Source: Rheum nobile
Taxonomy: Eukaryota; Streptophyta; Magnoliopsida; Caryophyllales; Polygonaceae
Assembly (NCBI GenBank): GCA_027886185.1
Contig: WOAB01000317.1
Span: 62,001 to 126,000 of the forward strand
Length of the DNA stretch: 64,000 nucleotides
Reading direction: 5' to 3'
Shown here: positions 35,803 to 47,372 of the stretch, piece after piece
Layout: the number at the start of each line of letters is the position of its first letter
Numbering within the stretch: the stretch's first letter is position 1
Position numbers and translations under genes: made by a program
Notes under the pieces: model-generated
Told to the model about the DNA's origin: nothing
The model's database searches: none
What the model saw: only the letters and a program-made list of their open reading frames with translations

Positions 35803-35811
35803 AAACCCTAA
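35803..35811 (+). promoter_or_regulatory. telo-box in the RPAC1 leader
   Basis: AAACCCTAA lies about 470 bp upstream of the start codon, in the GC-richer leader region. Telo-boxes are enriched in promoters and leaders of plant ribosome-biogenesis and translation genes, which suits an RNA polymerase I/III subunit. Confidence 0.5.
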
Positions 35812-36277
35812 CCCGAACTCGTTCCGCAGCAGGCGAAGTACCAACACCCAACAAGTCACCAATCGCTCGCGCCACCGTCGCCAAACGCCAAAAAGCCGGC
35901 ACTCGCCTTGTCGCATACTCGCCGGAGCCGCAGCAACATCCAGCGTCTCCTCCCAGTGCGACGGCAAGTCTCCTCCTTTTACCTCTTTGGCTTATGAATT
36001 TGGATTCGGTATTTTGATTGGAGAGATCAGGAATAAGAGAGAGTTGTGAATACATAGTCAGTTAGGTGGTGTTTAGGGTTTTGAACATCGAAATTTGCTT
36101 GCTTTGTGTTGAATTAATTATCGTTTTGAGTGTGCTCTTTTTTCTCACCTCGGAGAATTATGTTATTCGTTGAAATTCCATGCTCGTGTTTCGTGTCTTG
36201 TTATGTTACACCTTGCTGTTTCCGGTAGCGTTTCGTTAATATACGAGGGATGCTATTTCTATTGTTATATATAGCAG

Positions 36278-39200
36278 ATGACGAAGCTACCAGAGCACCT
36301 TGAGCTAAGGCGATCTCGGGTTTCCTGCAATATGGATGCTCCCACTGATGTAAGTCGCTCTCAGATTCATAATCTGTTTTTTTTTTTTTTTGCCTTTGAT
36401 TTGTTATTTTCCCTTTTTGCTGGGTTTGAACTGTTCTTTTTGTTTCTTTTCGTGACTGTAGACAGAACCGGTAATGTACTCTGGCGCTTATGCTTCACTT
36501 GGGGTTGACAATACCCAATTGGAAAATTTCTATAAGAATTTCCAGATCAAAATAAATAGTCTGGACGATGGAACAATTGAGTTTGACATGATCGGAATAG
36601 ATGCAGCCCTCGCCAATGCCTTCCGTCGTATCCTAATTGCTGAGGTCTCCTCTAAACTTTCTTTGTTTTTTACTCAAGAGAGTTTTAGTTGGATCAAATC
36701 TATTTATACTAGTTGTAAAGATATTGATGTTAGGCGAGGTTATGGATTCTCTATAGTCTTATTTTATGTGATTTTACCATCATAATTTTTTGTATGAAGA
36801 TTCATACAAGTTTCTAATGTGAACCTTGCGTATGATTGAAATCATGAACTGGCAATGTGGTAATCCATGATTGAACCTATATATGGCATGATAATCTATA
36901 CTGATATTTGGTGAGAAGTTCTGTGCTTTCCTGATACTTGGTGATGATGCTTCCATTTCTCCCTTGAAACTTCTCTGGCAGAAGTTTGGTTGTCTTGTTA
37001 AATCTAAACAGTGCAGCCTTTTTTTTTGTTTTATATAATTCATTTGAAAGTAGCTTATTTTACCACTTAGTGACTGTTGGAGAATCCTTCTCCTATGATC
37101 CTGCATCTAAGTACTTTCATGGGTTTAGGGTTTCTGTATCTTCTGTTATATACTTATATATGCATTCCTGGCATGTTGAAGCTATTGATGAGAATTATTG
37201 TCTATAATCTCTAGGAATCAGAAGCTGCTTTTAGCAATCTTCTATAATGCTCTTTTACTTAACAAAATGCAATGTTTACAGGTCTCAACAATGGCCATTG
37301 ATAAGGTTTTCATAGCAAACAATACATCAGTTATTCAAGATGAGGTTCTTTCTCATAGGTTGGGTCTCATTCCATTAAATGTTGATCCAAGGCTGTTTGA
37401 AAACAAATCAGGTATGACTTCTGAAAACTATTCAGTGAGAAGGATAATGAATATGAATTTTACCTGCATTACGAGTATTAATTTCCTTTATTTCCCTGTA
37501 ATATTCCAGACAAGGATTTACCTAACGAAAAAAATACAATTGTCTTTGGCCTCCATGCTCGTTGTGAGCGTGGTTCAAAACGTCGTACAGGTATTTACTA
37601 GTTTTTGTTACAGTGATCTATCTTTTACATAATAGTTTGTCGTGTTATGTTTGTAGTTCTAATGGTGAGATTTGAACATGTTGCAGTAAAATCTGATGAA
37701 CTGAAGTGGTTACCAAATGGGAGTGCTTTCTTGTTGGGAACAGAAAAGCAAGATTCTGCTTCTAGCTCAAAACCCAAAACTTATACATCATTTAACAACA
37801 ACCAAGATTCTATACCTGAATTTTCAAGCAAACCGATCTGCCCTACACATCCAGATATAAACATAGCGAGGCTTGGTCCAGGCCAGGTAACACTGATAGA
37901 ACCACTCCCAAGTGCTTCTTGTAATTTTATCCTTGTCTTCATTACAAATGGGCCCCTTTTACCCAAAGGGGATCTTTTCCTTTTGAGGTATTAATTCAAG
38001 TCTAAAGCACAAGGATCACTTCAACTATGAGATGTAGTCTATTTTCCTGCCTTGCAAATTGTGCTTTGAATTAAAATCAAGTTATGTTATCTTTTTCTAT
38101 TGGACCTTTTGTATGTTTTTGTCAGTTATCCTGATCATATTGTTCTTTCGTTGATGTAGGAAATTGAGCTAGAAGCACATGCTATTAAAGGTATGGGTAA
38201 AGAACATGCCAAGTGGTCCCCAGTTGCTACTGCTTGGTACCGGATGCTCCCTGAGGTGACATTCGTGCAGTGTATTTAATTTATTCTTTTTTACTTGAAG
38301 TGATATCTGTATATGAACTCATGTAGAGTAGGGTTCCAACTTTTCTTGATGGCTTCTCCTTGTAATATGTTTAGAGCAGGCAGACGAAGTAGATGTGCCT
38401 CTGTAGACTCAGTGTTTTGTTGTTGTGAATAGGTGGTTCTCTTGCAAGATGTTCGTGATGAACAAGCAGAAAAGCTTGTTAAGAAATGCCCACAAAATGT
38501 GTTTGACATAGAAGATACTCCTACTGGTAAAATGACTCTTTTTGTCATTGAACAGTTACACTGTTCTTTACAGGCCTTTTTATCCTGAAATGTTTCCTTT
38601 TTTGATTGAGCTATGGCATGTTTCCTACTCTGTAAAAGGTCTTCAAGTTCGTATGCTTATCTGTTGAGCAGGTAGAAAGGCAACAGCTCCACGGCCCAGG
38701 AACTGCACAGTCTGTAGGGAATGCATTCGAGAGGAAGGGTGGGACAAATATGTGGCTCTGCGTCGCAAGAAAGATCATTTCATATGTATGTTTCATCAAT
38801 CCATCCAAACTTTTGTTTTAGGGGAAGAACAACTTTGATTTAACTAAGCTTAGAAAATCTATGCACATTGTAACTTGACTTTACTAATGGCATAAAAGTA
38901 AGTGTAGAAAATCAATGCAGATTGTACTGCTACTGCCAAAGGAAAGCTATGAAAGAAATATACTGTCTTAGGCTGGGGGGATATTGCCCATATCCATCCA
39001 TTCATCCCAAAAATATACTGTCTTAGGCTGGGGGGATGATCATTTGCATTATAATTTTTTTCTGAGTTTAGAAAAACACATTTGAACTCTATGAAAGAAA
39101 GATAATGTGAATCTGAAAATTGTTTTCAGGAGCTAAATATGTAATGTCCTTATTTAAGTTTTGAAAATTTATTTACAAAAGACCAAATCAGATAATGATT

Positions 39201-39904
39201 TTAAGAGATTTCTATGACGGAGTGACTCTGGAATAAGTTCATGAGGTTTGTCTAGAAAAAGTCGTGGACGCCGTTAGGAAGATGGAATACGTGTCCAATA
39301 ATAAGGAAGATGTATCATGTATAAATTTTGGTTTCAATATTTGAAGGATGAATGTGAAATGACTTGTTTGCATTACCTAATATAATCCTTTATGTATGGT
39401 TGTATTAACCTTATCCTGAATGCAGAATAGGAGAGACATCCTTTCCATCAATAAAAAAGGATGACATACAACCCTGCTAAGATAATATACTGTCACTGAT
39501 ATTGAAGTTGTCTTTGGATAAAGGTCATATATGAAACAAGTTTGGTTAGATTTTTGTGTGAGCACACATTTGTATTTGCATTTGCATGTCTTAATAAACT
39601 ATATATTCACATTACCTTTCTTTCATAGAGAGTTCAATTGTGTTTGTTCTTCTTGAATTCTGCACTTGCGCATACAATGATCTGTTTCTACATGTGTTAA
39701 TGTTTGTAGAGTTGAGATAAAAAAACATGTTATGAAGAGTTTTTCCTTGCATGTTACAAAACATGTCATCTAATTTTATCTTATTTTGTTTGCTGCATAG
39801 TCACTATTGAATCAACGGGTGCTTTAGCTCCGGAGGTGCTCTTCACTGAAGCTGTGAAGATCTTGGTGGGCAAATGTGTAAGTGTGATTACGGATCTCTC
39901 ATGA
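36278..39904 (+). CDS. RPAC1: RNA polymerases I and III subunit RPAC1 (AC40, POLR1C)
   Basis: Nine coding exons: 36278-36349, 36462-36644, 37282-37411, 37510-37590, 37687-37886, 38160-38255, 38433-38526, 38672-38785, 39801-39904. All introns are GT-AG and phase-consistent, giving 357 residues. The alpha-like dimerisation domain is split in the usual way around an insert domain; DAALANAFRRILIAE (about residues 58-72), IANNTSVIQDEV and HRLGLIPLNVDPRLFE are diagnostic. A later CTVCREC holds a CxxC pair, and the end is FTEAVKILVGKCVSVITDLS. It pairs with RPAC2 as the assembly platform of Pol I and Pol III in the nucleus. The final reading runs through a possible GT donor (aaatgt/gtaagt), but the family ends in the same way. 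A 5' leader intron ending at 36277 is possible. Confidence 0.93.
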
Positions 39905-41649
39905 TCATTCATGATTCAGTTCAAGAATGGAGAAGTGGAAGATAGTGCATGTACAAGGGACTCAGTGACACTAATGTATATTAGACGGGTTTGTTTTGTC
40001 AATGTCTATTTCCCGTACTAATCATATTTATATCTTCATGGAAAATTTACTTATTTTTATGAAGATCCAGAGTTTTTTTTTCATAAACTTATTTCTTCTT
40101 AATTTTAGTTCATCAGCTTTGTACTCTTTACATAACTAGTGTCTTGGAATTTTAGAAGCAGCAGACTATTTATCTTTGATTCTTCTTTTCTACATGCATA
40201 TACAGATTATATTTTCGGCGACTGTGTGAACTGAGTCATGAACATGTCTAGGCTTTTGTTTAGTATGGTACTATTTATATTACATTTCCCTTTATAATCC
40301 TAGCTTGTAAGTTGTAACCCCTCATAGCATCCTGGACTATAATTTTGGGCATAGTTTATTCCTCAGAGCTGATGCACTGATTTCTTGCTTAACAGAGTGT
40401 AATGGTGGTGTATTTGGGTTTGGTGATCTTCTTAAAAGGAGTAACCAAAAGTTATCCAATGGTTCACAGATGTTTCAGAGAATTATTCCTTGTGTTTGAT
40501 TGTTCACATGGTTTTTGCCTCTGTGTTCTTGATAGTTTTATTAGGAAAGGGAATATTTGGTTGGCAGCTTGTGCTATGGATTCATGTGTTTTTGTTGGGC
40601 AGTGGACAGGTTCTTTGTGAATAAATATGCCCAGTTTGGATTGGTCTTGTTTGACTCTTCTTAATACAGCTGCTGGATGCATAAACCATTCTCCAGCATA
40701 CAGGATTAGCCTATTCTTTAATCTTCTTCATTTGTTGTCTACTTGATTTTAACCTAATAATTTGGACCAAATCTCTCTTTTTAAGAAGATTAAAATACAC
40801 AAACCATCCCATAAATAAGGGAAGAGAATTCACAAACAGCCTTGTTTGTGTTACTAATATTGATTATTTTGTCAAAACAATCTATCTAGTGTCTTCAAAT
40901 AAAATGCGCTTTAAAAATATTGATTATTTTACACCCTTTAAAAATATAAAAACCTGAAAATATATAATATCTAATAATTTTTTTCTAAAACAAGTTTTTT
41001 AATCTATGCACTAAATCGTTTTATATATTATCCTAGATTTAAATCAAGGATTTCCTCAAGAATTCTTTGAGGGCAGGTCTATATATTTGCTGTTATTCAT
41101 GGGGCAAACAATATACAATGAATGAGATAATTTGTTTCTGATTGAGATCTTTGTTTTAGCTACACTCCTAAAAGCCTAGAATTGGATATTCTGATCTTCA
41201 CTTCCTGATGTTAAAAAAGCAAGCAAAAGAGATTGGGTTTTGATTCATTGGCCCAGCTTTTGCTCCTTAAAAGCCTATGTAAGTAGCAAGTACTTTAAAG
41301 AGTGAAAAAAAACTTGACAACTTTTGATGATGATGAAGGCCATTTTCTTCTCTCTTGAAAAGTCTACTTAACCAACAACTATACAAGCAGCAAGACAAGT
41401 AATGGGTCACAGACCCCAGTCCCAGCTTGGTACAGATACTAAAGTAATAAAAGGACCTTTTAGGCCTTAAATTGCAACCCATGTGCACAATAGTTGTAGG
41501 GTTATTTTTATTTTATTTTTAAAAATTCAATGTATGTTATAAGTTAATTGTTTCTTGATCCATCGTACATCATAAGTAGATTTGAACCCATGACCTCAAA
41601 TTTTATGTATGAGCTATTATTTTTTACCGATTAGGTTTAATGTATAAGA
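39905..41649. other. RPAC1 3' region and intergenic DNA
   Basis: Positions 39905-40160 are likely 3' untranslated sequence. The remainder is AT-rich. The short open frames at 40402-40620 and 41267-41488 lack protein features. No gene is seen. Confidence 0.4.
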
Positions 41650-41651
41650 TA

Positions 41652-41817
41652 CTCCCTCTGTTTCATAATATTTGTTTTTTTAGCACTTTTAAATATACAA
41701 AGTAAAAATAGAGAATAGGTTTTTTAAGGAGTGATTAATGAATAATGTGAATAATTAGAGTCAAATATTATGGACCCAAAATCATAGCTAAAAATGTCAA
41801 ATATTACGAAAATTATA
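41652..41817. mobile_element. Degenerate Stowaway-like MITE
   Basis: The left end, TA followed by ctccctctgtttcataatat, is a classic Stowaway end. The right end is only partly preserved (caaatattacgaaaa), so the element is decayed or truncated. Confidence 0.45.
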
Positions 41818-41863
41818 TAATCTTTTACCAGTTGTAAGTGGCATCAACAACTAATTGGTCTTA

Positions 41864-42161
41864 GGGCTCGTTTGGTATCGATATCAAAGATATGAGATAT
41901 CAGGTATGGCCGTATGGGTATCGGTATGGATATCAAGATATGTGTATAAGTGATATCAAGGTATCAGATATGAGTATGAGTTGATATGTTTGATATACCA
42001 ATTTTCTAAAAGATATCAAAATAACACTCCAATACCACTCTGATATCACTGATACCAAACAGCGGATATCAGTTTGATATCAATATCAGGATATACCAAA
42101 CACAAATATGGGTATGACTGATATCTCATACTCATACCTGATATCAATACCAAACATGCCC
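41864..42161. mobile_element. Tourist-like MITE rich in GATATC
   Basis: The 298-bp element starts gggctcgtttggtatcgata and ends gatatcaataccaaacatgc followed by cc. The arms are inverted repeats longer than 20 bp, flanked by TTA on both sides (41861-41863 and 42162-42164). The interior has many gatatc palindromes. This is a PIF/Harbinger-type non-autonomous element. The same 'gatatcaatacca' end is seen in ABCG26 intron 4 near 15340. Confidence 0.88.
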
Positions 42162-42164
42162 TTA

Positions 42165-45100
42165 ATCTTTATAAATTTATACTGCCCATATTTACGGATG
42201 GGTTAGATCTCATGACAAATCATGCTCATAATCAAACAAGCTTGTAAAGTTGAATAGAGTGCAAGTGTGGTCCCATTGTTAGGCATTACAGGCTTCAATC
42301 TGCAATAAAACGAGAAAATGATGGAGTATTTTAAAGTAGAAAAAGAAGAAGAAGCTAAACAGGCTTTTCTTGCTAGAATTGTGTATTTGAACTTCTCTGT
42401 AAAGTGTTAAAGTTGATCTTCTTCTCTAGTTAATGTCGATTAAAAAACATGCCTTTTTCAAACCCTAAAAATCCCAATGGAGTCAAGTGTGGAGTATCCT
42501 CTTTCCAATATTCAACTAACATAGTTAAATAATCGACAGCAAGAACCAGCTTGTTAATCTAGGGCAAAACCCATAACCCTACTGCAATAGCTATGTGGTT
42601 AGCCTTATTTAATTTGCCCTAATTTCTATTTAATTTGTTTTTCTTGATTCATAGCGTGATTTGCTCATTACAAATTATTGGATGTATTATCAACCTAAAA
42701 AATAATTGAGATGCTAGATTTAGGAGTAAGTACATGACCATTTTCAAACCAAAAAACTAATTGCTACACTATCTAAATTTCTGAATCTACAAATGCACGC
42801 ACATGCATCGCATGTGATATCGCCTCGGATGCTTAAAACTAATGACACATTATCACAAATTATTAGGGCACCTATACTTATAAAATTGATCACAATTTTT
42901 ATTTAATTTTCCTATCTTGCACATAAAACAACAGTCTCCCCTCCCTCCTCCTAGCCTAGATGTTATAATATATAGTTTTTTATATGAAGATTGGTGATAT
43001 GGGTAAGTATGAAACTTAGATTTATGTTTCATATGATTATTTGCAAGAATCAACAAAGATGTAATAGGAAGTTGGAGCACATGGAGCAATGCAAATTGCA
43101 GGGAAGAAGAAAGAAAGAGATGGTCGTTGGTCAATGGCATCCTTGTTTATTTTTTTAATTAGTTTAATTAAAAAATTTATTTTTATTTTTAACCTTGAGC
43201 AGTGTCCACTCAACATACATTCCCATGTGTGTCCCAAGAGGTCCACCAAAAAAAGGTTAAAAATTATTGTATATTGTATGGATCATGGGAAAAGGAAAAC
43301 ATAGGAAAAAGAAAACTAGCTTTAGTGATGTATGAGGGAAAGATGAAGGTCATCACATTTGAGGTTAGACTTGATAAAGTCAAGTTTTCTACGTGATTTA
43401 TGTTTTGTAAGTATGGGTTGAGGGCTATTTCTATCGAACCTATATTTTTTTTAAATAAAAATGGGTTAATTTTATTAATTTTGAAGGGTTATTTTCTTAG
43501 AATATCTCTTATGAAACGAGGGAAAAGATGACAAGGAGGTAAGAAAATAAACACAATACATATATACTACAAACTTCTAATATGAGAGATGATGTATCAT
43601 TTGGTAGTTGAAGCAAATTTAAGAAAATTCACTTACGTGTTAAAAAATAAAATCAATATTGGGGAAATAGCAAAAAAAACTTTTAGTCGCAAGTATTATA
43701 ATATGTGAAATATAAATAATAAATACCTTCATATTCGTTTATTGCTCTAGAAATTTATATTATACAAAGACATATAAATTGATACAATCTAACAGATAAA
43801 TTTATAAATTAGAAAAATAAGATATGTTATTTATTAGCTGGAAATAACAGTTTTGGATAATCACTATAAGTATTTCTCATGAGACCCACATACTTGTTGG
43901 TTAGAAATGTGTGGCTGTGGTTTCTAATGCACCAAAATTCTGATACATCGGAAATAAATGAATGCTTTGAATGGTGGCCATTGTGTGCACTAAAGTCTCC
44001 ACTGGAAAAAAATAAAAATAAAAATTTTAAGTTTTTTTTATCCTTATTTAATCTAAAAATATAATTTCAGTTAGCCCTAATAAATTTAAACCATAAAAAT
44101 GAAATTACCTTAAATTTTTCCATCTCATCTCATCTGAAAATGCAATTTCAGCCAATCGTTAGATTTAAGTCAAAAAAAATAAAATTACTTAAGTTTTTTC
44201 CCCTCATCTCATGTGAAAATTATCTTAAGCTTCATAAAAAAATTAAAATTGATTTTTGTAAAATAGAATTTAAGTCATATTGAATTTAAGCCACATAATA
44301 TTTTTTATCGCGCAGGATTTTAGCTTCATCGATCTATAGTGAAATCATGGCTCCGCCCATGTATATATAGATTACTTTTGTCAAATGTATCCTCTTCTTT
44401 TAATTTAATCACATGTGTATTATTATAGAAACTCTTCGTTTCTAATTCCAAAAATGTTAGACTTATCAATTGAAATGACAAAATGCTGTTGTTTCTTAAA
44501 AAAACGTGTGTTCGGTTTTCTTATAATATGATGGAAGTGTTTTAGTTGGCACTTTAATTAGCTTAACTGAGAACAAATCAATATAGGTAGAATTTTATGT
44601 GTGAAAACATGGTTTGGCATAATCCATGGAGAAAGGTCTAATATACTTAAAAAAACTGTAATTTTGACTGACAAATCTTGTAATTTCTATACTTGATCTA
44701 ATAATTAATATTACATACATGTTATTTTGTTATATTAATTTATACATTTTCTTCCTTAAAACATTTATGCATGCATTTTCTATGAAGAAAGTCATCCAGA
44801 CATTAGCAAAAATGCAAATAAAGCCGATCAATATTAGTAATATTTAAATAATACTACAAACGATAATAACAAGGAAAAGAAAGCATGATTCAGACAGGCT
44901 GGAGTTGGAGCCCCTTGGGACTAGGAGGCCCAAGTGTTGATTCAGACCCTTCAGTTGGGGACAAGATACAGTCTAAATAATTGAACTTAAAACTGACAAA
45001 TAAAATCTTTCTTAGAAAATGGGATTAATTCAAGTATCCTTCTTTGTTTGGGTTTATTTTGTGCAAAAATAATATTTGTTTAAAAATTATTTTACAATCA

Positions 45101-46200
45101 CCTTTTTTATAAATAATTTAGGAAAAAGACTTTAAATAATACGTAACTTTGAACAACAAATAATATTGGTTTTGAAAATTATAAAATCATACATAAACTA
45201 TGTTGATATTTATCAAAAATGATACAAGACCGCTTTTGGACCGATTTTCATGTGGTTTTGCACACGTAGACGTCGAACATCAGACCTATAAATAAAAATT
45301 TACACATCGCTATTTTTGTTTACAGAAAAATAAATATGGTTGATACTAAAAAATATTACACGTCGTTGGTTTAACCTCTCACCAGATATAACTCTGTCTC
45401 CGCCCTCCAAATCACTGTCTTTAGTGGATCATCTTCCTTCCCCACCATCGTCGAGATCCTCCTCGCAACATCAGCAAACCCTAACGGTCATAGTCTTTCA
45501 GATCTGGTCTCTTTAATCTCAAATTTCTAGTTGCGAAGAACCTCTGGGCGTTAATCGGTGGCGAGGCCTCCACCATCGCCTCCAAATCGAGCCAACGTCA
45601 ACAGATGAGTTCTCTGACGGGGCAGGACAAAAGATAAACACCAAAATCTATAACTCCAAGTGTACAAAACCGTCGAAAAATAAGCTTATATTATATTTGG
45701 AAAATATTAACATTGTTTATTCATGAATTTATAATTTTCTAAAATTAGTATTACAATTTGTTACAAACTGATAGATCATATTATTTGTTAGTAAATGTCA
45801 ACATAGTTAGGTATGATTTTACGATTTCAAAAATTAATATTATTTTTGGTTCAAAGTTGATAATTCGTATTTATTAACGTTATTTTTTCTTATAATTTAT
45901 TTGATTATGCTTTAGAATAAGATCTCTTTATGTTTATTATTTATTTTGTAAAGATAAACTACTTATCTCTATTTTCTTTAATTATGCTTTAAAATGACAT
46001 CATTTTATGTTTATTATTTATTTGTAAAGAAAAGTAATTATAATTTATAGAATTACTAATTATGCTTTAAAATGAGATCATGAATGCGAATAATTATTAT
46101 TGATTATAATATTAATATAGTGACTAAAAACATTATTTTAAAAAATTGTGGTATTATAAAGTTTATCAGAAAAAAATTAAAAAACAATAGAGAAAAGGCT
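42165..46200. other. AT-rich intergenic region
   Basis: Four kilobases with no convincing gene. The short open frames are typical of chance in AT-rich DNA. A CT/GC-richer patch at 45370-45620 may be a remnant of a gene leader or a captured fragment, because it reads 'ctctgtctccgccctccaaatc' style sequence without a sustained frame. Confidence 0.4.
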
Positions 46201-46249
46201 TTTACTTTAGGTTTGACCACTCTGTTTTGAGATTCCACTCTCTTGTGTG

Positions 46250-47257
46250 TTGATGGTAGCCCACAAACACTATCTTCTTTCTCTCTCCACACGTTAGTTG
46301 AGCAGCTTTCCCTTTCTCTCTCCCGCCCCCTCCCTCTCCTTCTACTGTTATACTCCTCCCCATTTTCATTTTTTCGCTCCAATCCTGACTTTCGACCCAA
46401 AACCTAGCCTTTTCGATCTTTGCAAATCCAGCCAGGTAACTCATTTGGGTTCCTCCTTTTCTGTTTATTTCCCAGTGCTCGGATCTTCTGCTTGATGGGT
46501 TTTGCTTCTCTGATCTTTGTTCTTGTAATTTAGCATATGGGTCTTTGCTAGGGTATTTGGGTCCGGCGTAGAATTTGATAGAAATTGGCTGTGCGTTTTG
46601 ATTTGATGGAAAATTTGTTGCTTGCCTGCTTGCACTTCGATTGATTTACCATTTCTCACCCTTTTCTTTATGGATTTTGTTTGTTTGTTTGTCTCTCTTT
46701 GCTTGGATTTTGATTGACTGATCACTGTTAGCAGTGATTTGATGGAGATAATATTCATCCCCCTTTTCTTGACTTTGCAATTGAAGGAACACTCTGTTGG
46801 ATTTTGTGATTCTGATGATGATCTATTGATCTGCTACTGTATGAACTCCCTCTGATGGTTTTTTATACAAATGAGAGTTATATGTATTGCATGGTGATCC
46901 TTTTCTTGAACACTTTGCAAATCTGTATCTTTTTGAGGGGTTCTCTCTATTTCTTCTTAGCAGACTTCCATTATTTTTATTATTTATCTAGTTGACACTT
47001 ATTTATACTGGAATTTTTTTCTATAGCTTTTAACAATGAAATTGGTCCATGATTTCTCTGTGTTAAAATTTATCTGATCAAGTGATGGAAAGAGTATTGT
47101 TTTGGCTTTGTACTTTGGGGGCTTCGGATTGATGTTCAATATAACTTTGAACTGTGTAATTTGAGTGTCTGCTTCCTGCTATAGAAGCATTTATCTGTTA
47201 TAGCTGGATTTCTGAAGGTTTTACTCATTGTATTGCAGGAGTTGTACTCCGATTTTG
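46250..47257 (+). other. 5' leader and leader intron of the D6PK-like gene
   Basis: A CT-rich leader (about 46250-46437) ends at a candidate donor (ccag/gtaactc, 46436). An acceptor-like tattgcag lies at 47232-47239. The T-rich sequence between fits an 0.8-kb leader intron. The transcription start is not determined. Confidence 0.5.
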
Positions 47258-47338
47258 ATGGAGTTAGAGGCCAAACCCTTTGTAGCTGCAACTAGTGGGA
47301 CGACGAGTACCTTTAAGGTCGGTGATGGTCATGCTTGA
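47258..47338 (+). CDS. Upstream ORF of the D6PK-like gene (26 residues)
   Basis: An ATG in the context tttgATGG opens a 26-codon frame, beginning MELEAKPFVAATSG, with a stop at 47336-47338. It ends 34 nt before the kinase start codon and is in a different frame. It lies wholly in the last leader exon. Upstream ORFs of this size usually reduce translation of the main frame. Whether its peptide is conserved cannot be judged here. Confidence 0.5.
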   Translation: MELEAKPFVAATSGTTSTFKVGDGHA

Positions 47339-47372
47339 TCTGTGTTATCAAGATATTTTTGTTTGATTTTCA

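Noticed and set aside
45370..45640. GC-richer patch that might be a gene start
   Set aside because: No sustained frame or splice pattern follows it.
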